From Nocardioides deserti (GTDB lineage: Bacteria; Actinomycetota; Actinomycetes; Propionibacteriales; Nocardioidaceae): 64,000 nt of DNA. The stretch spans positions 310,001-374,000 of the forward strand of contig NZ_JACMYC010000004.1 in NCBI RefSeq assembly GCF_014266025.1, written 5' to 3'. This document shows, in pieces, positions 6,906 through 16,437 of this stretch. A model generated the notes under the pieces. That model ran no database searches and was not told where the DNA came from. It saw only the letters and a program-made list of their open reading frames with translations. Numbering within the stretch: the first letter of the stretch is position 1; every line of letters starts with the position of its first letter. A program made the translations under genes and the position numbers.

Positions 6906-7994
6906 ATGCGATCTATCACGCCTGCGAAGAAGTACCTCGCCATCGCCGCTGCGGTGGCTGTCACCGGGTGGGCTGGCGCAGCCCCGGTGGCCGCGGACCC
7001 GGGCAACGGGAACGGCGGCGGCAGCGGCGCCGGTTCCAGCCAGGAGGCGCCCGGCCAGCAGGGCAAGGGCAACGGCGGCGGTAACTCGCCGAGCGATCCG
7101 GACGGCATGGAGAACGGCGGTAAGGACAAGCCGGGCGGCACGGGCGGAACGCCCGGCCAGCAAGACGGCAACAACGGCTCGGGCAATGACGCCGACTGCG
7201 AGGATGACAACAACGGCAAGGGCGTGCCCGGCCACTGCAAGGACAAGGGCGGCAACGGCAACAACGGCGGCGGTAACAAGGGCGGCGGTAACTCGCCGAG
7301 CGATCCGGACGGCATGGAGAACGGCGGTAAGGACAAGCCGGGCGGCACGGGCGGAACGCCCGGCCAGCAAGACGGCAACAACGGCTCGGGCAATGACGCC
7401 GACTGCGAGGATGACAACAACGGCAAGGGCGTGCCCGGCCACTGCAAGGACAAGGGCGGCAACGGGAACAACGGCGGCGGCAACGGCCCCGCAAACCCGG
7501 GACAGCCCGGAACTGATGGCACGGACGGGACCCCGGGCACGGACGGCGCGGACGGGACCCCGGGCACCGACGGCACCGACGGCACCGACGGCACCGACGG
7601 CACCGACGGCACCGACGGCACCGACGGCACCGACGGCACCGACGGCACCGACGGCACCGACGGCACCGACGGGACCCCGGGGACGGACGGCACCGACGGC
7701 ACCGACGGCACCGACGGCACCGACCAGGGCGTGCTCGGCGTCACCGCCAGTGCGGACGAGGATGGAGAGGACGGCGCGGCGAGCTCGGAGGACTCCGGTC
7801 AGGGCGTGCTCGGCACGACCGCCTCGAGCGACGACGGCGACGAGGGGGGTGCCGCGGTCCCGACCGCCGTCGACGCGGGTGAGGACGGCAACCCGGTCCT
7901 CGACATGGTGTCCTCCCCCCTGCCCTGGATCGTGATCGGGCTCGGCCTCGGCACCGCTGCGGTCGTCATGGTGCGGCGCCGCCAGGGTGCCTGA
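6906..7994 (+). CDS. collagen-like repeat surface protein
   Basis: A 362-residue secreted, probably cell-wall-linked protein. Signal peptide residues 1-29 (cleavage after VAA before DPGNG); a Gly/Asn-rich spacer; two near-identical 69-residue repeats (about 59-127 and 128-196) each with two cysteines (DCEDDNN..GHCKDK); 24 uninterrupted Gly-X-Y triplets, mainly Gly-Thr-Asp (202-273); a duplicated QGVLG-x-TAS motif; and a C-terminal hydrophobic helix followed by RRRQGA. This is the layout of a sortase substrate, but no LPXTG/LAXTG precedes the helix (the sequence there is VLDMVSSPLPW). It overlaps the sortase gene by 8 bp. ATG 6906 is chosen because it opens the signal peptide and has GGAG upstream. 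Confidence 0.85.
   Translation: MRSITPAKKYLAIAAAVAVTGWAGAAPVAADPGNGNGGGSGAGSSQEAPGQQGKGNGGGNSPSDPDGMENGGKDKPGGTGGTPGQQDGNNGSGNDADCEDDNNGKGVPGHCKDKGGNGNNGGGNKGGGNSPSDPDGMENGGKDKPGGTGGTPGQQDGNNGSGNDADCEDDNNGKGVPGHCKDKGGNGNNGGGNGPANPGQPGTDGTDGTPGTDGADGTPGTDGTDGTDGTDGTDGTDGTDGTDGTDGTDGTDGTDGTPGTDGTDGTDGTDGTDQGVLGVTASADEDGEDGAASSEDSGQGVLGTTASSDDGDEGGAAVPTAVDAGEDGNPVLDMVSSPLPWIVIGLGLGTAAVVMVRRRQGA
7081..7494 (+). repeat. 207-bp tandem direct repeat, two copies
   Basis: 7081-7287 and 7288-7494 are identical at the DNA level except near the 3' end of the second unit (first difference at about 7465). Each encodes 69 residues of the Gly/Asn-rich region of the collagen-like protein. The identity of synonymous sites points to a recent duplication or ongoing recombination, so copy number is likely to vary between strains. 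Confidence 0.9.
7509..7724 (+). repeat. 9-bp (GGCACCGAC) tandem repeat encoding Gly-X-Y triplets
   Basis: 216 bp of uninterrupted 9-bp units, mostly GGCACCGAC, encoding 24 Gly-X-Y triplets. Codons are almost monotonous, so slipped-strand length change is expected. The X position is nearly always Thr and the Y position Asp, with Pro at only three positions. Confidence 0.93.
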
Positions 7995-8637
7995 GCTCAC
8001 CAGCACGACGAGCCGCGGTCGCGGCCGGGCCGGCCAGTGGCTGGCCCTGGTCGTGGCCGCGGCGCTCGTCGTGGTCGGCGTGGTGTGGCTGGCGCGGGAC
8101 ACCGGTGAGCCGCGGGTGGTCGAGGAGCAGCCGTCGGCCACCCCGACCCCCGGCCCGAGCCCGTCGGTCGGCACCACGGCCGAGGCGGTGCCGGCGCCGC
8201 GCCGCCCGGGAGCACCCGTCCGCCTCCGCATCCCCGACCTCGGCGTCGACGCCCCGGTCCAGCCGGTCAAGGCGCCGGGCCGCACGCTCGTCCCGCCGTC
8301 GGACCCGCAGCGGCTGGGTTGGTGGGCCGACGGCGCGCGGCCGGGTGACCTGGAGGGGAGCGCGCTGGTCGCGGGCCACACGGTGCACACGGGTGGCGGC
8401 GCGCTCGACGACCTCGAGGACCTGGAGGAGGGCTCCCGGATGGTCGTCCGCACCGACCATGGCGTGCTCCGGTACGCCGTGGAGCGCGTGCGCATCTACA
8501 CCAAAGGCCGGCTCGCGAGGCACGCGGAGCGGCTGTTCAGCCAGGACGTGCCCGGCCGGCTGGTGGTCATCACCTGCGAGGACTGGGACGGCAGCCGCTA
8601 CCTCAGCAACGTGGTGGTCACCGCAGTTCCTGCCTGA
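7987..8637 (+). CDS. class F-like sortase
   Basis: A 216-residue membrane-anchored transpeptidase. One N-terminal membrane helix (about 17-36), a Pro/Ser/Thr-rich linker, then the sortase domain (about 76-216) with the catalytic triad visible as AGHTVH (His131), VITCEDWDG (Cys197) and SRYLSN (Arg204). It would cleave the sorting signal of exported proteins and join them to the wall. Its start (GTG) overlaps the collagen-like gene by 8 bp, so that protein is the probable substrate. Class F is suggested by small size and TCED-type active site; the class assignment is less certain than sortase identity. Confidence 0.85.
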   Translation: MPELTSTTSRGRGRAGQWLALVVAAALVVVGVVWLARDTGEPRVVEEQPSATPTPGPSPSVGTTAEAVPAPRRPGAPVRLRIPDLGVDAPVQPVKAPGRTLVPPSDPQRLGWWADGARPGDLEGSALVAGHTVHTGGGALDDLEDLEEGSRMVVRTDHGVLRYAVERVRIYTKGRLARHAERLFSQDVPGRLVVITCEDWDGSRYLSNVVVTAVPA

Positions 8638-8720
8638 TCGGGTCATTCGTCCTGGCCCACCTGGGTGGTTCGTGCCGGAAGGCCTTCCCGCGGTGCCCCG
8701 CCGGCCCCTAGCGTGCCGCT

Positions 8721-9185
8721 GTGCCTGCTCGTCTCGGAACCGTAGTCATCGGCCTGGCTCTCGCCGCGGCCCTGCTCGTCGTGCCCGCGCCCGCGCAGGC
8801 GGCGACCCCTGCCCAGGACTACGCGCGCGCCGCGGTGAAGGCGACCAACAAGGTCCGCGCGAACCGCGACCGGGCGACGCTCCGCGTCGACAGGTGCCTG
8901 CGCAAGGCGGCCGTCCGGCAGGCGAAGGTGATGGCGGGGAAGAGCAACATCTTCCACCAGGTGCTCGGGCCGCTGCTCGACGGCTGTGCCCTGACGGTCG
9001 TCGGCGAGAACGTCGCCTACGGCTTCGCATCCGGCACCGAAGTCGTGAAGACGGGCTGGATGAAGTCCCCGGGCCACCGCCGCAACATCCTGGACAAGCG
9101 CTTCACCCGGGTCGGCATCGCTGCGCGGCAGTCCGACGACGGCGTCTGGTACGTCGCGCAGGTCTTCGGCAAGCCGGCCTCCTGA
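8721..9185 (+). CDS. secreted CAP (SCP/PR-1) domain protein
   Basis: A 154-residue exported protein: signal peptide 1-27 (..APAQA/ATP), then a CAP domain with GENVAYG (95-101) and [13 protein letters not shown] (112-124), the two family signatures, and cysteines 59 and 89 able to pair. Function of bacterial CAP proteins is poorly defined; some bind lipids or peptides. GTG start is preceded by TAGCGT with a 6-nt gap and no Shine-Dalgarno, suggesting a leaderless mRNA. Not clearly in the sortase operon (83-bp gap). Confidence 0.87.
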   Translation: MPARLGTVVIGLALAAALLVVPAPAQAATPAQDYARAAVKATNKVRANRDRATLRVDRCLRKAAVRQAKVMAGKSNIFHQVLGPLLDGCALTVVGENVAYGFASGTEVVKTGWMKSPGHRRNILDKRFTRVGIAARQSDDGVWYVAQVFGKPAS

Positions 9186-9243
9186 CCGGCCACACAGGCC
9201 GCGATGCCCGGCGCCCCTCGCCGGCGGCGTACTCTTGCCCCTC

Positions 9244-10362
9244 GTGGCAGGCCCCGACTTCGACGTAGCGATCAAGCAGCTCCAGGCGACCATGCGCACC
9301 ATCGAGCAGGTGCTCGACGTGGACGCGATGCGCAGGGAGATCGCCGACCTCGGTGAGCAGGTCGCGGCGCCCGACCTCTGGGACGACCAGGCCAACGCCC
9401 AGCGCGTCACCGGCCGGCTCTCCGCGCTGCAGGGCGAGCTCGAGCGGTTCACCGCGCTGTCGGACCGCATCGAGGACCTCGGTGTGCTCGTCGAGCTCGG
9501 CCAGGAGGAGGGCGACGCCGACTCGATGGCCGAGGCCGAGTCGGAGCTGGCGAAGATACGCAAGGCGGTCGAGGCGCTTGAGGTGCGCACCCTGCTGAAC
9601 GGCGAGTACGACGCCCGCGAGGCGCTCGTCTCGATCCGTGCGGGCGCTGGCGGCGTGGACGCCGCGGACTTCGCCGAGTCGCTGATGCGGATGTACACGC
9701 GCTGGGCCGAGCAGCACAAGTACCCCGTCGAGGTCTTCGAGACCTCCTACGCGGAGGAGGCGGGCCTGAAGTCGGCCACCTTCGCGATCCACGCGCCCTA
9801 CGCCTACGGCACCCTCTCGGTCGAGGCCGGCACCCACCGCCTGGTGCGGATCAGCCCCTTCGACAACCAGGGCCGCCGCCAGACCAGCTTCGCCGCGGTC
9901 GAGGTCGTGCCGGTGCTCGAGCAGACCGACGAGATCGAGATCCCCGAGGAGGAGATCCGGGTCGACGTCTACCGTTCCGGCGGTCCCGGTGGCCAGTCGG
10001 TCAACACCACCGACTCCGCGGTGCGCCTCACGCACCTGCCGACCGGCACGGTCGTCAGCTGCCAGAACGAGAAGAGCCAGCTGCAGAACAAGGCGAGCGC
10101 CATGGTCGTGCTCAAGGCCAAGCTGCTCGCGCTGAAGAAGGCCGAGGAGAAGGCCCAGCTCGACGAGATGCGCGGCGACGTGCAGGCCTCGTGGGGCGAC
10201 CAGATGCGCAACTACGTGCTGAACCCGTACCAGATCGTCAAGGACCTGCGTACCGGCTACGAGTCGGGCAACCCCTCGGCGGTCTTCGACGGAGACCTCG
10301 ACGGCTTCCTCGAGGCCGGCATCCGCTGGCGCCGCGGCGCCGACAAGGCCGCCGAGAACTGA
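9244..10362 (+). CDS. prfB: peptide chain release factor 2
   Basis: A 372-residue class I release factor that terminates translation at UGA/UAA. The codon-recognition tripeptide SPF (204-206) identifies RF2 rather than RF1, and the peptidyl-transferase motif GGQ is at 249-251 ([10 protein letters not shown]). The frame is continuous, so the programmed +1 frameshift that autoregulates prfB in many bacteria is absent, as in other actinobacteria. GTG at 9244 is preferred over TTG at 9235: TACTCT lies 8 nt upstream and the protein then begins at the usual position. Followed by two minus-strand genes, then ftsEX. Confidence 0.97.
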   Translation: MAGPDFDVAIKQLQATMRTIEQVLDVDAMRREIADLGEQVAAPDLWDDQANAQRVTGRLSALQGELERFTALSDRIEDLGVLVELGQEEGDADSMAEAESELAKIRKAVEALEVRTLLNGEYDAREALVSIRAGAGGVDAADFAESLMRMYTRWAEQHKYPVEVFETSYAEEAGLKSATFAIHAPYAYGTLSVEAGTHRLVRISPFDNQGRRQTSFAAVEVVPVLEQTDEIEIPEEEIRVDVYRSGGPGGQSVNTTDSAVRLTHLPTGTVVSCQNEKSQLQNKASAMVVLKAKLLALKKAEEKAQLDEMRGDVQASWGDQMRNYVLNPYQIVKDLRTGYESGNPSAVFDGDLDGFLEAGIRWRRGADKAAEN

Positions 10363-10404
10363 CCCGCTGACCCGTCCGCCGGGCTTGCCCGGTTCGGGAC
10401 AGCC

Positions 10405-12015
10405 TCAGCGCACCTTGACGGCGCGCGAGCGGGGACCGACCGGTCCCCAGCCCTCGCTGTTGCGCGCGCGCACGGCGAAGGTCCAGCGGGTGCCGCGCGC
10501 GGCCCGGAACGTGACCGCCCGGCCGGCCAGCACCTCCGAGCGGAGCGTCGAGCGGACCTTCGAGCCCTGCATCCGGTGGGCGAGGACCTGGTACGCCGCG
10601 ACGGGTGCGCCGCCGTCGACGGTCGGCGCGGACCAGCGCACCGCGGCGGTGGCCGGCCCGCCCCTGGCCCCGGGCTTGGCCGTCGGCCGACCCACGGCGC
10701 CCGGACGCTCGACGACCGGCTCGGGCTCCTCGGGCTGGTCCGGGGTGGGACCGGTGGGATCCGCCGGGCCGGTCGGGCCGCCGGGGCAGCCGGTGACCGC
10801 GAGCGTGTAGGCGCCGAGGCTGCCGTAGTCGTCGTAGCCCAGTGACGGCGCGCCGACCCCGTCGACGACGACGCGCCAGCCGGCGCCGCTGACGGCGCGG
10901 GTGACGGTCGCGGCGACCGGACCGAGCGGGTCGGCCGAGGCGACCTCGGCGCCGCTGGGGTCGACCAGCGCGATGCGCGGGTCGAGGTCGGCGCCGATCG
11001 CGGCCGGCCGCACGGTGGCGGTGACGTCGCCGGTGCAGGCGCCGAGGTCGTAGGCGTCGGTGTCGGTGCGGCTGGTGATGTAGGCCGTGCCGGTGGGCAG
11101 CGCGCTGCCCTCGTCGGGGCGCAGCGGCAGCCCGGAGGTGGCGATCACGGCGACGTCGTCCTGGTGCTCGGTGGCGCCGGGGTAGGACCCGTTGCTCCAC
11201 TGGGTGACCCGCCGCGTGTACGGCGCCCCCATGATCGGGCCCCAGGAGTCGTGCCCCTCGTAGTAGTCGTCGCGGCCGCGACCGTCGTGCTCGAGGCCGA
11301 GCGTGTGGCCGACCTCGTGGCTGACCGCGTCGGCGATGCCCGCGGGGTGGTCCTGCACGCCACCGGCGAAGATCCACGCCGGTCGCAGCCGACCGTCCGG
11401 GTCGACCTCGTCGAAGACGTCGAGGAACGCGACTCCGGCGCAGTCCCGGTCGCACCAGTCCCAGGCCGAGGGGCTGTCGGTGACGAGCGCGGTCATCCCG
11501 TACGTAGTGTCGGCGGGGCTGCTGCGCCGCAGCGCGGCGGGGCCGGGGTCCTCGGTGGTGACGTCGACGTCGAAGGGCGCGTAGTCCTCCGTGACGCGCG
11601 CCCAGACCTCCTGGATCGCGGTCCGCTCGGCGGCCGAGAACGACGCGGGGGAGCCGTCGGTGTCCCAAGGGCCGTGCTCGCCGGCGGGGAAGGGGTCATC
11701 GATGACGTTCCACTCGCTGCCGGTCACCGTCGCGCCGTCGAAGTCGAGGTGGATGACCCGGCTCGCGCCGGGGTTGCTGTGCAGCGCGAACGTCTCCGCC
11801 AGCGGGTGCGGCGCCCGGGGCGCGAACCGGCGGGCGGACCGCGGCAGCTCCTCGGGCAGCGGGTCGACGACCACGACCGGACCGTCGGTGGTCGCTGCCA
11901 GGCTGCTGCCGTCGGTCGAGGTGGCGGTCGCGGTGGCGGAGGCGGGTGCGCCGGCGAGGGCCGGCGCGAGGCCGGCGCCGAGGGCGAGGACGAGGAGGGA
12001 GGAGGCGGTGCGCAT
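10405..12015 (-). CDS. secreted zinc metalloprotease with C-terminal Fn3 domain
   Basis: A 536-residue exported protease. Signal peptide about 1-28, a propeptide-like region, then a metzincin-type domain with HEVGHTLGLEHD (233-244), supplying three zinc ligands and the catalytic Glu. A following beta domain (about 320-420) resembles a pre-peptidase C-terminal domain, then a Pro/Glu-rich linker and a fibronectin type III domain (about 445-536, ending NSEGWGPVGPRSRAV). ATG at 12015 is preferred over an in-frame upstream start because it opens the signal peptide. Substrate unknown. Convergent with prfB. Confidence 0.85.
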   Translation of the reverse strand: MRTASSLLVLALGAGLAPALAGAPASATATATSTDGSSLAATTDGPVVVVDPLPEELPRSARRFAPRAPHPLAETFALHSNPGASRVIHLDFDGATVTGSEWNVIDDPFPAGEHGPWDTDGSPASFSAAERTAIQEVWARVTEDYAPFDVDVTTEDPGPAALRRSSPADTTYGMTALVTDSPSAWDWCDRDCAGVAFLDVFDEVDPDGRLRPAWIFAGGVQDHPAGIADAVSHEVGHTLGLEHDGRGRDDYYEGHDSWGPIMGAPYTRRVTQWSNGSYPGATEHQDDVAVIATSGLPLRPDEGSALPTGTAYITSRTDTDAYDLGACTGDVTATVRPAAIGADLDPRIALVDPSGAEVASADPLGPVAATVTRAVSGAGWRVVVDGVGAPSLGYDDYGSLGAYTLAVTGCPGGPTGPADPTGPTPDQPEEPEPVVERPGAVGRPTAKPGARGGPATAAVRWSAPTVDGGAPVAAYQVLAHRMQGSKVRSTLRSEVLAGRAVTFRAARGTRWTFAVRARNSEGWGPVGPRSRAVKVR

Positions 12016-12108
12016 GACGGGTCGACGGTAGTGCGCGCGGTCGGGCACGCGGGGCCGAACGGCGAGGGCCGGTCCGACCGGCGGGGGAGATGGCTTGTCC
12101 GGGCCGGG

Positions 12109-12786
12109 TCAGCCGGTGCCGGTCGTGCCGGTCGTGCCGGTGGCTCCGGTCGCGGCGGTGACGACGGCCGCGCACCAGCGGCTGGTGCGGTCGAGGTGCT
12201 CGGCGGGCTCGAGCGCGCGCGGGGCGGTGGTCGAGCACACCAGCCAGGCGTCGCCGAGCAGCCCGCGGTACGACGCCTCGCGGACGCCTCCGCGCGCGCA
12301 GACGAGGGCCACGCCGGGCTCGCCGAGGGCCGGCGCGTGCGGCACGCGCGAGCAGCCACGGCCGGCCGCCGCGGAGTCGGCCAGCCCTCGGGCCCGCCCG
12401 GGGGTCACCGGCGGCGCGAAGACCCACCCGCGCGCCGTCGTACGGCCGTCGGACCAGAGGCAGCCGTGCTCGTGGGCGACGTCGGTGACCTGCGGGGTCA
12501 GCGCGGCGGTCTCACCGTTCTCGTAGGCCTCCGCGCGCGTGGCCTCGGCGCCGAGCGCGTCCTCGACCGACGCCCGCCCGATCCCGGCGCAGAACGGCGC
12601 CCGGAGCGCGGCGAGCCCGCGGGTCTCCATCTCCGCCAGGCTCGCCGGCGGCTCGGCGACGGCCACCGGCCCACGGTCGGGCGCCGGTGCCGGGTCCTCG
12701 CCGGAGCCGGTGACGCCGATCCCGACGGCGACCGCGACGGCCGTGGCGGCGGCGCTGGCGAGCAGCACGCGCGACCCCGATGGCAT
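12109..12786 (-). CDS. hypothetical exported/membrane-anchored protein
   Basis: A 225-residue protein of unrecognised family. An N-terminal hydrophobic helix (about 6-27) is followed by a Pro/Ala linker and a domain with cysteines (APFCAGIG, EHGCLWSDG, GRGCSRVP, ALVCARGG, WLVCSTT, RWCAAV) that could form disulfides outside the membrane. The C-terminus is a low-complexity Thr/Gly tail (ATGATGTTGTTGTG) encoded by a short GTGCCGGTC-type tandem repeat. ATG at 12786 chosen; GTG at 12795 is an alternative. Divergent from ftsE. Confidence 0.6.
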   Translation of the reverse strand: MPSGSRVLLASAAATAVAVAVGIGVTGSGEDPAPAPDRGPVAVAEPPASLAEMETRGLAALRAPFCAGIGRASVEDALGAEATRAEAYENGETAALTPQVTDVAHEHGCLWSDGRTTARGWVFAPPVTPGRARGLADSAAAGRGCSRVPHAPALGEPGVALVCARGGVREASYRGLLGDAWLVCSTTAPRALEPAEHLDRTSRWCAAVVTAATGATGTTGTTGTG

Positions 12787-12857
12787 GGCCCACACCGTAG
12801 TGAGGCGCGCGTCGGCGGTCCGGAGGGCGGTGGGGTCATTCGCGTACCGTCTCCCGG

Positions 12858-13547
12858 GTGATTCGCTTCGAGAAGGTCACCAAGACCTACCCCGGCTCGG
12901 GCAGCCCGGCCCTGGACCAGGTGTCGGTGGACGTCGAGAAGGGCGAGTTCGTCTTCCTCGTCGGCCAGTCCGGCTCGGGCAAGTCCACCGCGCTGCGGCT
13001 GGTGCTGCGCGAGGCGCGACCGACCTCGGGGCGGGTCTACGTCGCGGGCAAGGAGATCAACCGGCTGGCCGGGTGGAAGGTGCCGCGGCTGCGCCGCCAG
13101 ATCGGCACCGTCTTCCAGGACTTCCGCCTGCTGCCGAACAAGTCGGTGGGGGAGAACGTCGCCTTCGCGTTGCAGGTCATCGGCCGCTCGCGCAGCGAGA
13201 TCCGCTCGCTCGTGCCGGAGACGCTGGAGCTGGTGGGCCTGGAGGGCAAGGCCGACCGGATGCCCGACGAGCTCTCCGGCGGTGAGCAGCAGCGGGTCGC
13301 GATCGCCCGGGCGTTCGTCAACCGGCCGATGATCCTCATCGCCGACGAGCCGACCGGCAACCTCGACCCGGCCACCTCGGTCGGGATCATGAAGCTGCTG
13401 GACCGGATCAACCGCACCGGCACGACCGTGGTCATGGCCACCCACGACCACGGCATCGTCGACCAGATGCGCAAGCGCGTCATCGAGCTCGAGGACGGCC
13501 GGGTCGTCCGCGACCAGGCCCGCGGGGCCTACGGCTTCCAGCACTAG
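12858..13547 (+). CDS. ftsE: cell division ATP-binding protein FtsE
   Basis: A 229-residue ABC ATPase. Walker [10 protein letters not shown] (36-44), Q-loop at VFQDFRLL, signature LSGGEQQR (139-146), Walker B MILIADEP (158-165). FtsE drives FtsX conformational changes that activate extracytoplasmic peptidoglycan hydrolases at the septum. GTG start is 7 nt after a TACCGT -10-like hexamer. Followed by ftsX and an M23 hydrolase gene, the expected functional set. Confidence 0.96.
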   Translation: MIRFEKVTKTYPGSGSPALDQVSVDVEKGEFVFLVGQSGSGKSTALRLVLREARPTSGRVYVAGKEINRLAGWKVPRLRRQIGTVFQDFRLLPNKSVGENVAFALQVIGRSRSEIRSLVPETLELVGLEGKADRMPDELSGGEQQRVAIARAFVNRPMILIADEPTGNLDPATSVGIMKLLDRINRTGTTVVMATHDHGIVDQMRKRVIELEDGRVVRDQARGAYGFQH

Positions 13548-13622
13548 CCGACCCGCCCGCCGGCACCCGCCCGGCGACGCCGGCCACCCGTCGTACCCAC
13601 ACCCAGAGAGCGCTCCCTCCTC

Positions 13623-14534
13623 ATGCAGCTTCGCTACGTCTTCACCGAGCTCGGCCAGGGCCTGCGCCGCAACGTGTCGATGCACATCGCGGTCGTCCTG
13701 ACCCTGTTCGTCTCGCTCACCCTCGTCGGCCTTGGGCTGCTGCTGAACCAGCAGGCCGACAAGGCCGCCGACCAGTGGGGCTCGCAGCTGCAGATCACCG
13801 TCTGGCTGTGCAAGGACGACGACGACAACCCGCGCTGCACCAGCGAGGTCACCGAGCCGCAGAAGGAGGCCATCGCCGCGGCGGTCGAGGAGAACCCCGA
13901 GGCGGCGAGCCACTACTTCGAGACCAAGGAGGAGGCCTTCGAGAAGATCAAGGAGCTCCTCGGTCCCGAGCGGTTCGAGGGCCCCAACCCCGCCGCCACC
14001 GTCGACGACATGCCGCAGTCGGTGTGGATCACGCTGGAGGACCCCAACGAGTTCGAGGGGATCACCAGCGCCGTGCAGGGGCTGCCCGGGGTGTCGTCGA
14101 TCCGGGACGCGCGCGAGGTGCTGCAGCCGATCTACGGCTCGATCACCGCGCTGAAGTACGGCGCGTGGGGCACGGCGGCGTTCCTCGTGCTCGCGGCGCT
14201 GATGCTCGTCGCCAACACCATCCGCCTCGCGGCCCTGGCACGCCGCCGGGAGATCGGCATCATGCGGCTGGTCGGCGCCTCGACGCTCTACATCGCGCTG
14301 CCGTTCCTCCTCGAGGCGATCGTCACCGCGGTCGTCGGCGTCGCGCTCGCGGCTGGCGCGCTGGGGGCGTTCATGTGGTTCGGCATCCACGAGCGGGCCG
14401 CGACCGGCCTGACGTTCATGCCGTGGATCGGCCTGCCGGAGTACACCACCACCGTGCTCGCGATCGGCGTGCTCGGCCCGGTGCTGACGCTGCTGCCGAC
14501 ACTCCTGCTGACCCGCAAATACCTCAAAGTCTGA
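13623..14534 (+). CDS. ftsX: cell division membrane protein FtsX
   Basis: A 303-residue permease-like protein with the FtsX topology: one membrane helix at about 20-43, a large extracytoplasmic loop (about 50-170) with two cysteines (WLCKDDDDNPRC) likely disulfide-bonded, then three helices (about 175-198, 222-248, 272-296). The extracellular loop is where the family contacts its hydrolase partner. Lies 75 bp after ftsE and just before the coiled-coil M23 gene. Confidence 0.95.
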   Translation: MQLRYVFTELGQGLRRNVSMHIAVVLTLFVSLTLVGLGLLLNQQADKAADQWGSQLQITVWLCKDDDDNPRCTSEVTEPQKEAIAAAVEENPEAASHYFETKEEAFEKIKELLGPERFEGPNPAATVDDMPQSVWITLEDPNEFEGITSAVQGLPGVSSIRDAREVLQPIYGSITALKYGAWGTAAFLVLAALMLVANTIRLAALARRREIGIMRLVGASTLYIALPFLLEAIVTAVVGVALAAGALGAFMWFGIHERAATGLTFMPWIGLPEYTTTVLAIGVLGPVLTLLPTLLLTRKYLKV

Positions 14535-14635
14535 CCCACGGCGCATACGGTCGTCCCTGGTGTCACAGCGGCACCACCCGTCACACCTGTCCCGACCGAC
14601 CATGCCCTGAACCGCCGAAGACGAAGGCAGACCCG

Positions 14636-15898
14636 GTGCGCCTCTTCCCCCGTGCCGCCCGCCGCCGACTGGCCGCAGCGACCCTCGCCTGCACCGTCGC
14701 CGTCGGCGCGCTCGCCGTCCCCCTCGCCGGTGCCGAGGACGACCTGAAGGACCAGCAGAAGAAGGTCCAGAAGCACCTCGAGCACGCCGAGCACGACCTG
14801 CAGCACTCCAGCGCCCGGCTCCGCAAGGCGACCGGCCGCCTGGCGGCCGCGCAGGAGAAGCTGGCCGAGGCCAAGGCGGAGCTGGCCGACGCGCGCACCC
14901 GCCTCGGCGCCGCGCGCAGGCTCGACGAGCGGATGCAGCACAAGCTCGACGCCGCCGAGGAGCGGCTGGAGAAGGCCCGCGCCGCCCTCGCCGACGGCCA
15001 GGAGGCCCTCGAGGTCCAGCGCGGCCGGGTCACGGACACCATCACCTCGATCTACGAGCAGGGCGACCCCGAGCTGCTCGCGTTCGCCTCGATCCTCGAC
15101 GCGCAGACCCCCGAGGACCTCACCCGGCGGATGGCCGCGCAGGACGTCATGGTCGGCCGCGAGACCCGGGCCTACGACGACCTCCACGCCGCCGAGGTCC
15201 TGCTCGGCGTTCGCGAGAACAACGTCGAGGACGCCACCAACGAGGTCGCCGGCCAGCGCGCCGAGGCCGCCGAGCACCTCGAGACGATGCAGGTGCTCCA
15301 CGCCGAGACCCGCGCCGCGGCCGGCAAGGTGCGCGCCCTCGTCGCCGACCGGCGTACCGCCCAGCTGGCCGCCACCCGTGCCCGCGCCCAGGACCAAGCG
15401 GTGCTCGACCGGCTCAAGGCCAAGGAGCGCCGGATCAAGCAGCGCATCCTCGAGCAGGCCCGCCGCGCGCGGATGAAGCACCGCGGCTACCGCGGCACCA
15501 CCGACGGCCTGCTCATGCGCCCGACCGACGGCGTCGTGACCTCGCCCTACGGCTACCGCGAGCACCCGATCTACCACTACTGGGGCCTGCACGACGGCAC
15601 CGACTTCGGCGCCGCCTGCGGCACCCCGATGTACGCCGTCTCCTCCGGCACCGTGATGACCCGCTACTACTCCTCGGTCTACGGCCACCGGCTCTACCTC
15701 AACGTCGGCCAGGTCAACGGCCGCCTCGTCACCGCGGTCTACAACCACGCCACTCGCTACGTCGTCGGGCCCGGCGACCGCGTCGAGCGCGGGCAGGTCG
15801 TCGGCTACGTCGGTTCCACCGGCTGGTCCACCGGCTGCCACCTGCACTTCACGATCCTCGCCAACGGGTCCTCGACCAACCCGATGCAGTTCTTCTGA
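14636..15898 (+). CDS. secreted M23 peptidase with coiled-coil domain (FtsEX-linked hydrolase)
   Basis: A 420-residue exported protein: signal peptide about 1-33, a long Ala/Glu/Lys-rich coiled coil (about 35-270) and a C-terminal LytM/M23 zinc endopeptidase domain (about 295-415). Metal ligands are visible as His319 and Asp323 (GLHDGTDFG) and the HLH motif (His402, His404); nearby Cys328 and Cys401 could pair. Coiled coil plus hydrolase directly behind ftsEX is the design of EnvC/PcsB/RipC-type proteins activated by FtsX, so a septal peptidoglycan-splitting role is inferred. GTG at 14636 follows GAAGG and begins the signal peptide. Confidence 0.88.
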   Translation: MRLFPRAARRRLAAATLACTVAVGALAVPLAGAEDDLKDQQKKVQKHLEHAEHDLQHSSARLRKATGRLAAAQEKLAEAKAELADARTRLGAARRLDERMQHKLDAAEERLEKARAALADGQEALEVQRGRVTDTITSIYEQGDPELLAFASILDAQTPEDLTRRMAAQDVMVGRETRAYDDLHAAEVLLGVRENNVEDATNEVAGQRAEAAEHLETMQVLHAETRAAAGKVRALVADRRTAQLAATRARAQDQAVLDRLKAKERRIKQRILEQARRARMKHRGYRGTTDGLLMRPTDGVVTSPYGYREHPIYHYWGLHDGTDFGAACGTPMYAVSSGTVMTRYYSSVYGHRLYLNVGQVNGRLVTAVYNHATRYVVGPGDRVERGQVVGYVGSTGWSTGCHLHFTILANGSSTNPMQFF

Positions 15899-15957
15899 CG
15901 CTCCCTCTCGACACCGGCCCGGCGAACCCCGTTGCGGGCCTCTGGGACAATGGCGGA

Positions 15958-16437
15958 ATGCCGAAGGAGCAGGGCCAGAAGATGATCGCGCAGAACAAGA
16001 AGGCGCGACACGACTACGCCATCGAGGACACCTTCGAGGCGGGGCTGGTGCTGCAGGGCACCGAGGTGAAGTCGCTGCGGCAGGGGCGCGCGTCGCTCGT
16101 CGACGGGTTCGTGGACATCGACCGCGGCGAGGCGTGGCTGCACGGCGTGCACATCCCGGAGTACTCCCAGGGCACCTGGACCAACCACTCCGCCCGCCGC
16201 AAGCGCAAGCTGCTGCTGCACCGCATGGAGATCGACAAGATCGAGCGCCGCGTCAACGAGAAGGGCCTCACGGTCGTGCCGCTGGCCCTCTACTTCAAGG
16301 ACGGCCGCGCGAAGATCGAGATCGGCCTGGCCAAGGGCAAGAAGACCTGGGACAAGCGGAACTCCATCGCCGAGCGCACCGCCAACCGGGAGAAGGAGCA
16401 GGCCGTCGGCCGGTACCTGAAGGGCATGCGTGACTGA
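15958..16437 (+). CDS. smpB: SsrA-binding protein SmpB
   Basis: A 159-residue OB-fold RNA-binding protein that escorts tmRNA to stalled ribosomes. Family motifs seen: [20 protein letters not shown] at the start, GTEVKSLR, and the C-terminal basic tail [20 protein letters not shown] that occupies the decoding centre. Its RNA partner ssrA is at 17911-18278. The next gene starts 8 bp before the smpB stop. ATG is 6 nt after GACAAT, consistent with a leaderless transcript. Confidence 0.97.
   Translation: MPKEQGQKMIAQNKKARHDYAIEDTFEAGLVLQGTEVKSLRQGRASLVDGFVDIDRGEAWLHGVHIPEYSQGTWTNHSARRKRKLLLHRMEIDKIERRVNEKGLTVVPLALYFKDGRAKIEIGLAKGKKTWDKRNSIAERTANREKEQAVGRYLKGMRD

Noticed and set aside
7909..7960. 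LPXTG sorting signal at the C-terminus of the collagen-like protein
   Set aside because: Sequence before the hydrophobic helix is VLDMVSSPLPW; no LPXTG, LAXTG or NPXTG-type pentapeptide is present.
6861..8495. Long minus-strand open frame over the collagen-like repeats
   Set aside because: Mirror of the Gly-Thr-Asp repeat (Val-Gly-Ala type) with no start signal or domain.
9235..9320. Programmed frameshift in prfB
   Set aside because: The coding frame is continuous from GTG 9244 and has no in-frame TGA or slippery CTT-TGA site.
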